DNA from: Candidatus Latescibacterota bacterium
Lineage (GTDB): Bacteria; Krumholzibacteriota; Krumholzibacteriia; JACNKJ01
Assembly (NCBI GenBank): GCA_020633725.1
Contig: JACKDC010000002.1
Location: 1 to 64,000, forward strand
Direction of reading: 5' to 3'
DNA length: 64,000 bases
The position numbers and the translations under genes are program-made. The stretch's first letter is position 1; every line of letters begins with the position of its first letter. Shown piece by piece: positions 43,190-51,873 of the stretch. The notes below the pieces were generated by a model. It saw only the letters and a program-made list of their open reading frames with translations. It was not told the DNA's origin and did no database searches.

Positions 43190-43836
43190 CGGACGACCGC
43201 CGCCCCGCCTTCGAGCGCGAGGACGAGGCCCGCTTCCAGGCATTGCTGGACGCGGCCCTGCCGGACTACCACCGCCCGCCCGCGCCGCCCCGGGACGCCC
43301 TCTGGGCCAAGATCACCGCCGAGCGCGGCCGGGCGGCCCGCCCCCGCGCCTGGTGGACGCGCCCCTGGGCCTGGATGCCCGCCGCGGCGGCCGCGGCGCT
43401 GGTGATCGGCGTGGGCATCGGGCGCGACAGCCTGCGCGAGGACGCCCGCCGCGCCCTCGAGGCACAGGGGCAGGCCGACGCGCGCGAGCGCGCGGCGCTC
43501 ATCTACCGTCTCGCGGCGATCCCCGTGCTCAGCCGCAGCGAGACCCTGCTGACCCAGTTCCGCAACGCCGCCGCGGGAAGCGATCCCGAGCAGGCGAGCT
43601 GGGCCGGTGAGCTGCTCACCGAAACGCGACTGCTTCTGGATTCGCCCGCGTCGGCGGATCCGGAGCTGAAGCGTCTGCTCGAGGATCTCGAGCTGACGCT
43701 CGCCCAGATCGAGCGGGCCGCCGCCAGCGGCGACCCGGACGAGCGGACCCTGGTGACGGAGGGACTGGAGCGGCAGGCGCTGCTCAGCCGCCTGCGCGCC
43801 CGGGTGCCCACCGGCGACATCCCGACGGGAGTCTGA
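43186..43836 (+). CDS. Putative membrane anti-sigma factor
   Basis: A 216-residue protein with a 60-residue cytoplasmic N-terminus, one membrane helix (WMPAAAAAALVIGVGIG, about residues 63-79) and a helical C-terminal domain rich in LLTQFR, LLTETRLLL and LEDLELTLAQIERAA. No zinc HxxxCxxC motif is present, so it is not a classical ZAS-type anti-sigma. The call rests on the ATGA overlap with the sigma gene, one membrane helix and operon position. A very similar layout (sigma, helical one-pass protein, HEAT proteins) is seen in Gemmatimonas-like genomes as I recall. Confidence 0.7.
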   Translation: MTDDRRPAFEREDEARFQALLDAALPDYHRPPAPPRDALWAKITAERGRAARPRAWWTRPWAWMPAAAAAALVIGVGIGRDSLREDARRALEAQGQADARERAALIYRLAAIPVLSRSETLLTQFRNAAAGSDPEQASWAGELLTETRLLLDSPASADPELKRLLEDLELTLAQIERAAASGDPDERTLVTEGLERQALLSRLRARVPTGDIPTGV

Positions 43837-43843
43837 GGAGGAT

Positions 43844-45217
43844 ATGATGAACAGCATGCATCGCAGTCGCCCCGCGGCCTGGGCCTTCGCCCTCGCGGCC
43901 ATCCTGATCGTCTTCACCGGGAGCCTGGTGGCCCGCGCCGACGAGGCCGACGACGCCTACCGCCGCGCGCGCCGCGCCCTGAACCGCGAGCTCTACTCGC
44001 GCGCGGTCGAGGACTTCGCGCGCTTCCGGGACAACTACCCCGACTCCCACTACGTCCCCGACGCGCTCTACTGGGAGGCCTTCAGCCGCGCCCGCATCGG
44101 CGCGAGCGAGGACCTCGAGCGCGCGCTGGTCCTGCTCAACGAGGATCTCGCCCGCTTCCCCGCCGCCGAGGTGGTGGCGGACGCCCGCGAGCTGGCCCTG
44201 CGCATCGAGACGCAGCTCGCCAAGTCCGGCGACGCCGGCGCGGCCTACCGCGTGACCCGCGACGCGGAGCGTCTGGCCGGTCAGCTCGCGCGGAGCAACC
44301 GGGTGCGCGCCTTCGCGATCTCCGGCGACGGGGACGAGCCCGCCGATCCCGACGAGGAGCTGCGCATCACCGCGCTCAACGCGCTCATGCAGATGGACAG
44401 CGAGCGCGCCCTGCCCACGCTGCAGCGCGTCCTCGGCAGTCCCGACAAGAGCAGTCCCGAGCTGCGCGCGCGGGCCGTGTTCATCCTGGCGCAGCACGGG
44501 GGACCCGAGGTGCCCACCCTGCTGGTGAAGACGCTGAAGGAGGACCCGGATCCCGACGTGCGCCAGACGGCCGTCTTCTGGCTGGGCCAGGCGGGCGGCC
44601 CCGAGGCCATGCGGGCGCTCAAGGACGTGATCGGCGACCGCGGCGCGCCCGAGGAGATGCGCGAGCAGGCGCTCTTCGCCATCTCGCAGCAGGGCGGCGC
44701 GGACGCGATCGTCATCCTGCGCAAGGTGGCCGAGGACAAGAACGAGGACACGGAGACGCGCCAGCGGGCGATCTTCTGGATCGGTCAGAGCGGCGGCGAG
44801 GTCGGCGTGAAGACGCTGCGCGAGCTCTACCGCTCCCTCGACGACCGCGAGGCCAAGGAGCAGGCGCTCTTCGCCCTGTCCCAGACGAGCGGCGGCAAGG
44901 ACATGCTGCTCGAGGTGGCCCGCAACAAGCAGGAGGACATCGAGCTGCGCAGCCGGGCGCTGTTCTGGGCCGGCCAGATGGGTGAAGTGCCGGTGGACGA
45001 CATCGTCAAGGTCTACCGGGACGCGGACCAGCGCGAGATGAAGGAGCAGGTGATCTTCACCCTCTCCCAGCAGCGGAGCAGCGCCGCCGTGGAGAAGCTC
45101 ATGGAGGTCTTCCGCGAGGAGAAGGATCCGGAGCTGCGCACGCGCATCGTGTTCTGGATCGGGCAGTCGAAGCACCCCAAGGCCGCCGAGTTCCTCGAGG
45201 AGATCCTGAACAAATGA
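43844..45217 (+). CDS. Exported TPR/HEAT-repeat protein
   Basis: A 457-residue exported protein. The signal peptide ends near residue 31 (ILIVFTGSLVARA). Residues 35-110 look like a TPR/YbgF-type module (AYRRARRALNRELYSRAVEDF, NYPDSHYVPDALYWEA). From about residue 165 come HEAT repeats of roughly 33-37 residues, with signature AIFWIGQSGG, ALFALSQTSGG, VIFTLSQQRSS, IVFWIGQSKHP. The repeated 'FW.GQ/FALSQ' alternation is striking. ATG after GAGGAGG. Likely a periplasmic protein-protein scaffold controlled with the sigma factor; role unknown. Confidence 0.88.
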   Translation: MMNSMHRSRPAAWAFALAAILIVFTGSLVARADEADDAYRRARRALNRELYSRAVEDFARFRDNYPDSHYVPDALYWEAFSRARIGASEDLERALVLLNEDLARFPAAEVVADARELALRIETQLAKSGDAGAAYRVTRDAERLAGQLARSNRVRAFAISGDGDEPADPDEELRITALNALMQMDSERALPTLQRVLGSPDKSSPELRARAVFILAQHGGPEVPTLLVKTLKEDPDPDVRQTAVFWLGQAGGPEAMRALKDVIGDRGAPEEMREQALFAISQQGGADAIVILRKVAEDKNEDTETRQRAIFWIGQSGGEVGVKTLRELYRSLDDREAKEQALFALSQTSGGKDMLLEVARNKQEDIELRSRALFWAGQMGEVPVDDIVKVYRDADQREMKEQVIFTLSQQRSSAAVEKLMEVFREEKDPELRTRIVFWIGQSKHPKAAEFLEEILNK

Positions 45218-45969
45218 AGACGCTCGCCCTGCTCGCGCTGGCCCTGCTCGCCCTGCCCGTCGCCGTCGCGGCCGCCACGCCGCTGGACACCGTGCTCGGC
45301 CTGGAGGACGGCCGCGTGGCCCTGCGCTTCGCCGCCCGCGACGACGTCTGGGGCGACGGCCCCTCCATCAGCGTCGGCGATCACGACGAGCCCCGCGGCT
45401 ACTGGCGCCGCGGTCCCCTGCACCTGCTGCTCACGTTGCGTCACGGTGAACTGGTGGACGTCGACACGCGGGTCGCCGAGCCGGTCCCCGCGGGTCGCGC
45501 GGCGGGCGATGTGATCGACATCGGCGAACTCGCCCCCGACGCGGCGGCCGCCCTGTTGCTCGACCTCGCCGTCCGCCTGCCCGGCGACGAGGCCGAGGGG
45601 CTGATCTTTCCGGCCACGCTCGCGCGCGGCGTCACCGTGTGGCCGCGTCTTCTCGAGATCGCCCGCGACCGGCGGCTGAACCGCGATCTGCGCGAGCAGG
45701 CGATCTTCTGGCTGGGACAGGACGCCGCCGAGGCCGCGACCCGCGGCCTCACGGCCATCGTCGACGACGACGACGCCGACCTCGCCGTGCGCGAACAGGC
45801 CGTCTTCGCGCTTTCCCAGCGCGCGAACGACGAGGGTCTGCCGGCGCTACTGCAGCTCGTGCGCGCGAGCCCGCACCCGCAGCTGCGCGAGACCGCCCTC
45901 TTCTGGCTCGCGCAGCACGACGACCCGCGCGTGCTCGCGCTCTTCGAGGAGATTCTCCTCGGCGACTGA
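45214..45969 (+). CDS. Exported HEAT-repeat protein, partner of the preceding gene
   Basis: A 251-residue protein with a signal peptide (MKTLALLALALLALPVAVAAA). Residues 25-140 are a beta-rich region (VALRFAARDDVWGDG, GYWRRGPLHLLLTLR). The last 110 residues hold HEAT repeats of the same type as its neighbour (AIFWLGQDAAEA, AVFALSQRAND, ALFWLAQHDDP). The ATG overlaps the upstream stop (ATGA). It ends the sigma/anti-sigma/HEAT operon. Confidence 0.85.
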   Translation: MKTLALLALALLALPVAVAAATPLDTVLGLEDGRVALRFAARDDVWGDGPSISVGDHDEPRGYWRRGPLHLLLTLRHGELVDVDTRVAEPVPAGRAAGDVIDIGELAPDAAAALLLDLAVRLPGDEAEGLIFPATLARGVTVWPRLLEIARDRRLNRDLREQAIFWLGQDAAEAATRGLTAIVDDDDADLAVREQAVFALSQRANDEGLPALLQLVRASPHPQLRETALFWLAQHDDPRVLALFEEILLGD

Positions 45970-46009
45970 CGCGCGATTCCCATGCTGGAGTCGAAACTCT
46001 CGATTTGCC

Positions 46010-46038
46010 TTGAGTCGGCCGACGTCCCGCGCTAGAGT
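46010..46038 (+). promoter_or_regulatory. Putative sigma-70-type promoter of the dehydratase/activase operon
   Basis: TTGAGT (46010-46015), 17-nt spacer, TAGAGT (46033-46038). The start of transcription would be near 46045, giving a leader of about 95 nt before the ATG at 46139. Confidence 0.55.
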
Positions 46039-46044
46039 TCGGTC

Positions 46045-46138
46045 GGTCCTGGAGGACCCTGCCCGCCATCGTGCGGGCAGTGTCGTCTAGGGCAAGACCC
46101 CCGGGTTAAAGGGCCAGAAACTCGCCAAGGAGGGAGCC
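46045..46138 (+). promoter_or_regulatory. Structured 5' leader with two hairpins
   Basis: GGTCC-TGGA-GGACC (46050-46063) and a 7-bp stem TGCCCGC/GCGGGCA around 46070-46081 are followed by a GC-rich stretch and the AAGGAGG ribosome site at 46127-46133. The density of stems before the ribosome site could mean a riboswitch or protein-binding leader. It matches no riboswitch class that I can recognise. Confidence 0.35.
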
Positions 46139-47938
46139 ATGGCCACTGGAACCACGCCCAAGGGGCTGCCGCTCGAGGAAGCCCAGATCCAGGAACGACT
46201 GGCCGCCGCGCGACGTCGACTCGAAGCCGACGCCGGACTCGCCGGCGAGCCGGCGCCGGAGCACTACGCGACACCCGCGCAGCGTCCCTTTCTGGCAAGT
46301 GAACGCCCACACACCACGCTGCTCTTCGGCGGACTCACCTGGAAGCACGATTCGCTGATCCAGTCGTCGCTGGAGGCGCTGGGTTACCGCTGCCAGGCGC
46401 TGCCCACGCCGGACGTTCGCGCCTTCCAGCTTGGCCGCGAGTTCGGCAACAACGGCCAGTGCAATCCCACCTACTTCACCGTGGGCAATCTCGTGCAGTT
46501 CCTGCAGGGCCTCGAGTCCGAGGGCAAGAGCCGCGAGGAGATCCTCGAGCAATACGTGTTCTTCACGGCGGGGGCCTGCGGTCCCTGCCGCTTCGGCATG
46601 TACGAGAACGAGTACCGGCTCGCGCTGCGCAACGCGGGCTTCGACGGCTTCCGGGTCATCGTCTTCCAGCAGTCCGGCGGCCTCGACCAGGAGGACATGG
46701 AGGCGGGCCTCGCGCTGAACCTGGACTTCTTCCTCGGCATCCTCTACGCGATGATGGTGGGCGATCTGCTGGGCGAGGTGGCCAACCAGGTGCGCCCCTA
46801 CGAGCTGGAGGCGGGCGCCACCGACCGCGCCCTGCAGGCGGCGGTGGACGACATCGGCGCCGTGCTGCGCGAGCGCCGGCCCTTCGTGCTCGCCAAGAGC
46901 CGAGCGAGGGGACTGCGGAGCCTGCCCGGGGGCCGGCGCCTCGACAGCTGGTCCAAGTTCCTCGCCGTGCTGCGCGACGAGTCGCTGGTGGAAGCGGCCG
47001 AGCGAGCGCGCGACCGCTTCGACGCGGTGGCCGTCGATCCGCTGCGTCCGAAGCCGGTGGTCAAGATCACGGGCGAGTTCTGGGCCCAGACCACCGAGGG
47101 CGACGGCAACTTCAACATGTTCCGCTTCCTCGAGCGCGAGGGCGCCGAGGTGCTCACCGAGCCCGTGGCGACCTGGATCCTCTACATGGTGCACGGCGCG
47201 CAGAACAAGATTCGCGACCGCAAGGGGCTCGACGAGGGCCTCGTGGTGCCGGGCTGGGGCAATCCGCTGCGGCGCGCGGGCGTGGAGTGGAAGGCCGCGC
47301 GGCGGATCCGTCGACTGGGCCTGGCTGCCTGGCTCTTCCAGCGCGAGTACGAGCGCCTGCGCGCGGCGCTGGGCGGCACCGCGCATGCGCCGGCCGATCA
47401 GCTCGAACTCGAGCGCATGGGGCATCCCTACTACAACAGCCGCGCGGGCGGCGGCGAGGGCCACCTCGAGGTGGCCAAGAACATCTACTATCACAACAAG
47501 GGCCTGGCCCACATGGTGCTGAGCCTGAAGCCCTTCGGCTGCATGCCCTCCACGCAGTCCGACGGCGCGCAGGCGGCGGTGCAGTCGCGGCATCCGGACA
47601 TGATCTACCTGCCCATCGAGACCTCGGGCGAAGGCGAGATCAACGCCCACAGCCGCGTGCAGATGGCCCTGGGCGAGGCGCGCGTGAAGGCGCGTGAGGA
47701 GTTCGAGCGCGCGGTGGCGTCCACGGGCTTCACGCTGGACGAACTGCGCGCCGGCCTCGAGCGCGAGCCCGCGCTGACCCGGCCGCTGGCCGGCGTGGCG
47801 CGCCGCAAGGGCGTGGTGAGCCGGGCGGCCAACACCGTGCTGGAGCTGGCCGAGCGGCTGCGCGCCGCCGGGCTGCGTCCCGGCATGGCGCCGGTCGTGT
47901 CGCTGAACGCCGCCGCGGGCAAGGGGGGCGCGCAGTGA
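46139..47938 (+). CDS. 2-hydroxyacyl-CoA dehydratase/HgdB-like iron-sulfur protein
   Basis: A 599-residue protein of the 2-hydroxyglutaryl-CoA dehydratase D-component/BzdQ-type family. Probable cluster Cys are Cys108 (NNGQCNP), Cys147 and Cys150 (GACGPCRFGMYENEYR), and Cys468 (FGCMPSTQSDGA). In giant activase-related proteins of anaerobes this module is the C-terminal third; here it is a separate gene upstream of the activase. Such proteins carry [4Fe-4S] or double-cubane clusters and are switched on by one-electron transfer from the activase. Substrate unknown. Stop overlaps the next GTG. Confidence 0.85.
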   Translation: MATGTTPKGLPLEEAQIQERLAAARRRLEADAGLAGEPAPEHYATPAQRPFLASERPHTTLLFGGLTWKHDSLIQSSLEALGYRCQALPTPDVRAFQLGREFGNNGQCNPTYFTVGNLVQFLQGLESEGKSREEILEQYVFFTAGACGPCRFGMYENEYRLALRNAGFDGFRVIVFQQSGGLDQEDMEAGLALNLDFFLGILYAMMVGDLLGEVANQVRPYELEAGATDRALQAAVDDIGAVLRERRPFVLAKSRARGLRSLPGGRRLDSWSKFLAVLRDESLVEAAERARDRFDAVAVDPLRPKPVVKITGEFWAQTTEGDGNFNMFRFLEREGAEVLTEPVATWILYMVHGAQNKIRDRKGLDEGLVVPGWGNPLRRAGVEWKAARRIRRLGLAAWLFQREYERLRAALGGTAHAPADQLELERMGHPYYNSRAGGGEGHLEVAKNIYYHNKGLAHMVLSLKPFGCMPSTQSDGAQAAVQSRHPDMIYLPIETSGEGEINAHSRVQMALGEARVKAREEFERAVASTGFTLDELRAGLEREPALTRPLAGVARRKGVVSRAANTVLELAERLRAAGLRPGMAPVVSLNAAAGKGGAQ

Positions 47939-50900
47939 CTCCGGGCGGCGGGACCTCGCCCCTGATCGTCGGCCTCGACGTGGGCTCCACCACGGTCAAG
48001 GCCGTGGTGAGCGGGCCCGACGGCAAGGTGCTCTGGCGCGACTACCAGCGGCACTTCACGAAGCAGCCGGAGAAGGTGCTCGAGTTCCTCGAGCGCATCG
48101 AGGAGGAACTGTCCGTCTCGCCCGAGCGCCTGCGCCTCTTTCTCACCGGCTCGGGCGGCGCGGCGCTGACCCGTCACCTGGGCGGCAAGTTCGTGCAGGA
48201 GGTCACGGCCGTCAGCCTGGCGGTGGAGCGCTACTACCCCGAGGCCAACTCCGTGGTAGAGCTGGGCGGCCAGGACGCCAAGATCATCGTCTTCAAGGCC
48301 GCCGAGGAGGGCGGGCGCAAGAAGAAGCTGCCCTCCATGAACGACAAGTGCGCGGGCGGTACCGGCGCGGTCATCGACAAGATCAACGCCAAGCTCAAGA
48401 TCCCCGCGGAGCGTCTGGCCGAGCAGGGCTACGACGGCATCAAGCTGCACCACGTCGCGGGCAAGTGCGGCGTCTTCGCCGAGACGGACATCAACGGCCT
48501 GCAGAAGCAGGGCGTGTCCACGGACGAGCTGATGGCCTCGCTCTTCGAGTCCATCGTGCAACAGAACCTGTCCGTGCTCACCCGCGGCCACACGCTGCGG
48601 CCGGTGGTGCTGCTGCTGGGCGGGCCGAACACCTACATTCGCGGGATGGTGGAGGCCTGGCGCGCGAACATCCCCATGATGTGGGAAGAGCGCAAGGTCG
48701 ACTTCGACGAGACCAGGATCGACGAACTGATCGTGGTGCCCGAGAGCGCGCAGTACTTCGCGGCGCTGGGCGCCGTGGAGTTCGGTCGCGACGAGGACGC
48801 GGACGTGGGCCGCTATGGTGGCCGCGACGCGCTGCAGCGCTACCTCGTCGAGGGGCGCGAGGCCGAGAAGCGCGACCGGGGTTCCCGTGCGCTCTGGCAG
48901 AGCACGGAGGAGCTCGAGGCCTTCAAGGCGCGCTATCGCCGCGCCGACTGGCAGCCGGCCCGCTTCGAGCCGGGCGCGGTGGTCCGCGGGTTCGTGGGCC
49001 TGGACGGCGGCTCCACGTCCACCAAGGCCGTGCTGTTCAGCCCCGAGCGCGAGCTGCTGGCCAAGGCCTATCGCCTCAGCCAGGGCAATCCCATCGAGGA
49101 CAGCATCGAGATGTTCCGCCTGCTCCGCGAGCAGGTGGAGAGCCAGGGCGCCACGCTCGAGGTGCTCGGCCTGGGCACCACCGGCTACGCCAAGGACGTG
49201 CTCAAGGACGCCCTGGGCGCGGACGTCGCCCTGGTGGAGACGGTCGCGCACACCAAGAGCGCCCTCCACTATTACGACGACGTGGACGTGATCTGCGACG
49301 TGGGCGGCCAGGACATCAAGCTGATCATCCTCAAGAACGGCCAGGTGAAGGACTTCAAGCTGAACACGCAGTGCTCGGCGGGCAACGGCTACTTCCTGCA
49401 GAGCGCGGCCGCGGGCTTCGGCTTCGCGGTGGAGGACTTCGCCGACGCCGCCTTCAGCGCGGCCAGCATGCCCACCTTCGGCTACGGCTGCGCGGTGTTC
49501 ATGCAGTCGGACATCGTGGACTTCCAGCGCCAGGGCTGGCGGGCCGAGGAGATCATGGCCGGCCTCGCCGCCGTGCTGCCCAAGAACATCTGGCTCTACG
49601 TGAGCCAGATTCCCAACCTGGCCAAGCTGGGACGCCGCTTCGTGCTGCAGGGCGGCACGCAGCACAACCTGGCGGCGGTGAAGAGTCAGGTGGACTTCAT
49701 CGAGGGCCGCTTCAAGGGCAAGGACGTGACGCCCGACGTCTTCGTCCACACGCACACCGGCGAGTCCGGGGCGATCGGCGCGGCGCTGGAGGCCGCGCGG
49801 CTCTGGGGCGAAGGCCACGCAACGCAGTTCATCGGCCTGGACGCCGTCGCCGCGATCGCCTACACCACCACGCGCAACGAGAGCACGCGCTGCTACTTCT
49901 GCAAGAACAAGTGCCTGCGCACCTTCATCGACGTCGAGACGGCCCGCCGCCCGGCCGGCGCCGAGGCCTTCGTCTACAAGCGCGGGCCCGAGGAGCCCCA
50001 CGCCGCGCGCATTCGCGCGGCGGAGGAGGCGAAGGCCGAGACGCACCGCATCATCATCGCCACCTGCGAGAAGGGCACCGTGGAGGACGTGGCCGACATG
50101 CGCGAGATCAAGCGCGGCCTCGACGCGGTGAAGAAGCAGAACCCCGATCTCGCGGCCTACGCGGCCACGGCGGCCTTCCGCTCCTGGGAGCCGGAGCGCG
50201 CGCCGGCGGGCGCCTCGCGCCTGCCCTGGCGGCGCGACGCCGCGCGCGAGACCGCCCGGGAGCGGCGCGCCGAGCTGCGCATCGGCCTGCCTCGCGTGCT
50301 CAACATGTACTCGCTGGCGCCGCTCTTCACGGCCTACTTCGAGAGCCTGGGCCTCGGCGCGCAGAACCTCGTCTGGTCGGACTACACCAGCGAGGAGCTC
50401 TACCGGGCCGGCGCCAAGCGCGGCGCGGTGGACCCCTGCTTCCCGAGCAAGCTGGGCATCCCGCACGTCCACAACCTGCTGACGGCGAAGCACGCCAAGA
50501 AGCCGCTCGACGCGATCTTCTTCCCCATGGTCGACGATCTGCCCAGCGATCTGCACGGCTGCGTCGACCACCGCTCCTGCCCCACGGTGGCCACCACGCC
50601 GGAGGCGGTGAAGGCGGCCTTCACCAAGGAGAGCGACCTCTTCGCCGAGGCGGGGATCCGCTACCTGGACACCTTCGTGAACCCCGGGCAGCCCGTGCTG
50701 CTCGAGCGTCAGCTCTACGACGCCTTCGAGGACTGGCTGGGGCTTACGCCGCGCGAAAACGCCCACGCCGTGGCCGAGGGCTACCGCGCGCTCGCGCGCT
50801 ACCAGGAGGACCTGCAGGCGCGAGGCGGGGAGATCCTGCGGCGGCTCGAGGCGGAGGACCGCCTCGGCATCGTGCTGCTGGGCAGGCCCTATCACAACGA

Positions 50901-51468
50901 CCCGGGCATCAATCACGGCATCCTCGAGGAGTTCCAGAAGCTGGGCTATCCGATCTTCACGCAGCAGTCCCTGCCGCTGGACGCGGACATCGTGGCGCGT
51001 CTCTTCGACGCGGACCTGGCCTCGGGGCGTGTGCAGCATCCGCTGAGCGTGAACGACGTCTGGTCCAACAGCTACAGCGAGAACACCAGCCACAAGGTCT
51101 TCGCGGCGAAGTACGTCGCACGGCACCCGAATCTGGTGGCCCTGGAGCTGAGCAACTTCAAGTGCGGCCACGACGCGCCGATCTACGCTCTGATCGAGGA
51201 CATCATCGAGGCCTCGGGCACGCCGAGCTTCAGCTTCAAGGACATCGACGAGAACAAGCCCGCGGGGTCGATCAAGATCCGCGTGGAGACCATCGACTAC
51301 TTCCTGCGGCACCATCGCGAGCAGCTCCAGCGGCGGCATCACAAGCGCGAGCGCGTGGAGAAGGAACTCGAGGCCATGGAGCGACGCCTCCGCGGCGAGG
51401 CCCCCGCGTCCGGGGAGCCGGACGAGGGACGGCAGGCAGCCGCGGCCTCCGCCCGGCAGGCGTCCTGA
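47935..51468 (+). CDS. Giant acyl-CoA dehydratase activase with two ASKHA ATPase domains and DUF2229
   Basis: An 1177-residue ATP-driven electron-transfer activase of the BadF/BcrA/HgdC family. The first ASKHA unit (about residues 8-310) starts VGLDVGSTTVKAVV and has cluster Cys139 (NDKCAGGTG) and Cys178 (GKCGVFAETD). A second unit (about 343-625) starts VGLDGGSTSTKAVL with Cys480 (TQCSAGNG) and Cys519 (GYGCAVF). Both halves keep the Cys that would ligate the bridging [4Fe-4S] of the dimeric HgdC, so one chain could form a pseudo-dimer. Residues about 780-1130 are DUF2229 (RIGLPRVLNMYSLAPLF, HGCVDHRSCP, GRPYHNDPGINHG). GTG start overlapping the upstream stop. Confidence 0.9.
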   Translation: MTPGGGTSPLIVGLDVGSTTVKAVVSGPDGKVLWRDYQRHFTKQPEKVLEFLERIEEELSVSPERLRLFLTGSGGAALTRHLGGKFVQEVTAVSLAVERYYPEANSVVELGGQDAKIIVFKAAEEGGRKKKLPSMNDKCAGGTGAVIDKINAKLKIPAERLAEQGYDGIKLHHVAGKCGVFAETDINGLQKQGVSTDELMASLFESIVQQNLSVLTRGHTLRPVVLLLGGPNTYIRGMVEAWRANIPMMWEERKVDFDETRIDELIVVPESAQYFAALGAVEFGRDEDADVGRYGGRDALQRYLVEGREAEKRDRGSRALWQSTEELEAFKARYRRADWQPARFEPGAVVRGFVGLDGGSTSTKAVLFSPERELLAKAYRLSQGNPIEDSIEMFRLLREQVESQGATLEVLGLGTTGYAKDVLKDALGADVALVETVAHTKSALHYYDDVDVICDVGGQDIKLIILKNGQVKDFKLNTQCSAGNGYFLQSAAAGFGFAVEDFADAAFSAASMPTFGYGCAVFMQSDIVDFQRQGWRAEEIMAGLAAVLPKNIWLYVSQIPNLAKLGRRFVLQGGTQHNLAAVKSQVDFIEGRFKGKDVTPDVFVHTHTGESGAIGAALEAARLWGEGHATQFIGLDAVAAIAYTTTRNESTRCYFCKNKCLRTFIDVETARRPAGAEAFVYKRGPEEPHAARIRAAEEAKAETHRIIIATCEKGTVEDVADMREIKRGLDAVKKQNPDLAAYAATAAFRSWEPERAPAGASRLPWRRDAARETARERRAELRIGLPRVLNMYSLAPLFTAYFESLGLGAQNLVWSDYTSEELYRAGAKRGAVDPCFPSKLGIPHVHNLLTAKHAKKPLDAIFFPMVDDLPSDLHGCVDHRSCPTVATTPEAVKAAFTKESDLFAEAGIRYLDTFVNPGQPVLLERQLYDAFEDWLGLTPRENAHAVAEGYRALARYQEDLQARGGEILRRLEAEDRLGIVLLGRPYHNDPGINHGILEEFQKLGYPIFTQQSLPLDADIVARLFDADLASGRVQHPLSVNDVWSNSYSENTSHKVFAAKYVARHPNLVALELSNFKCGHDAPIYALIEDIIEASGTPSFSFKDIDENKPAGSIKIRVETIDYFLRHHREQLQRRHHKRERVEKELEAMERRLRGEAPASGEPDEGRQAAAASARQAS

Positions 51469-51477
51469 GGAGAGGGT

Positions 51478-51759
51478 GTGGCGCGTCTCGAATCCGACCG
51501 CATCATGTACGAGATCTACCGCGAGGCCAGCTACGACCGGCGCTTCCGCGTGGTCTACTTCACGGAGCTCACCGAGCGGAACCGCGACCTCGAGATCGGC
51601 CGGGCCATGGCTGGCGAGCACGTGCTGGACGGATTCATCCGCCTCGATCGCAGCGAGGAAGCCAAGGCCGCCATCACGGCGCTCCTCGAGCGGCTGAATG
51701 CCGGGGAGGCGCTGCCGGCCGAGCAGCTCAGCACGGTCCTGGGGGACTTCGCGGCCTGA
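51478..51759 (+). CDS. Small protein following the activase, function unknown
   Basis: A 93-residue acidic, helical, cytoplasmic protein starting with GTG after AGGAGAGGG, 9 nt after the activase stop. Readable segments are MYEIYREASYDRRFRVVYF and ELTERNRDLEIGRAMAGEHV. No family recognised. Short spacing places it in the dehydratase/activase operon. Confidence 0.7.
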   Translation: MARLESDRIMYEIYREASYDRRFRVVYFTELTERNRDLEIGRAMAGEHVLDGFIRLDRSEEAKAAITALLERLNAGEALPAEQLSTVLGDFAA

Positions 51760-51782
51760 GCCGCGGCCGCGCGACTCCTTTC

Positions 51783-51811
51783 TTGCCAGTTTTTCCCGTC
51801 GCGATTACTCT
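51783..51811 (+). promoter_or_regulatory. Putative promoter of the 51874 operon
   Basis: TTGCCA (51783-51788), 17-nt spacer, TACTCT (51806-51811), 62 nt before the ATG at 51874. The -35 is good and the -10 poor. Confidence 0.4.
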
Positions 51812-51873
51812 GCCGGCGGCCTGGCGTCTCCGCGCCGGTCCGGACCTGGCCCGCCACTTGAGTGAGGACGACG

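Noticed and set aside
46045..46138. tRNA gene or known riboswitch
   Set aside because: No cloverleaf, GTTC T-loop or CCA-type acceptor; no match to fluoride, cobalamin, SAM or TPP cores that I can recognise.
47605..51621. A 1338-codon open frame on the minus strand
   Set aside because: It lies exactly opposite the activase gene, has no recognisable motif and is Ala/Arg/Val/Gly/Leu-rich shadow sequence expected opposite GC-rich codons.
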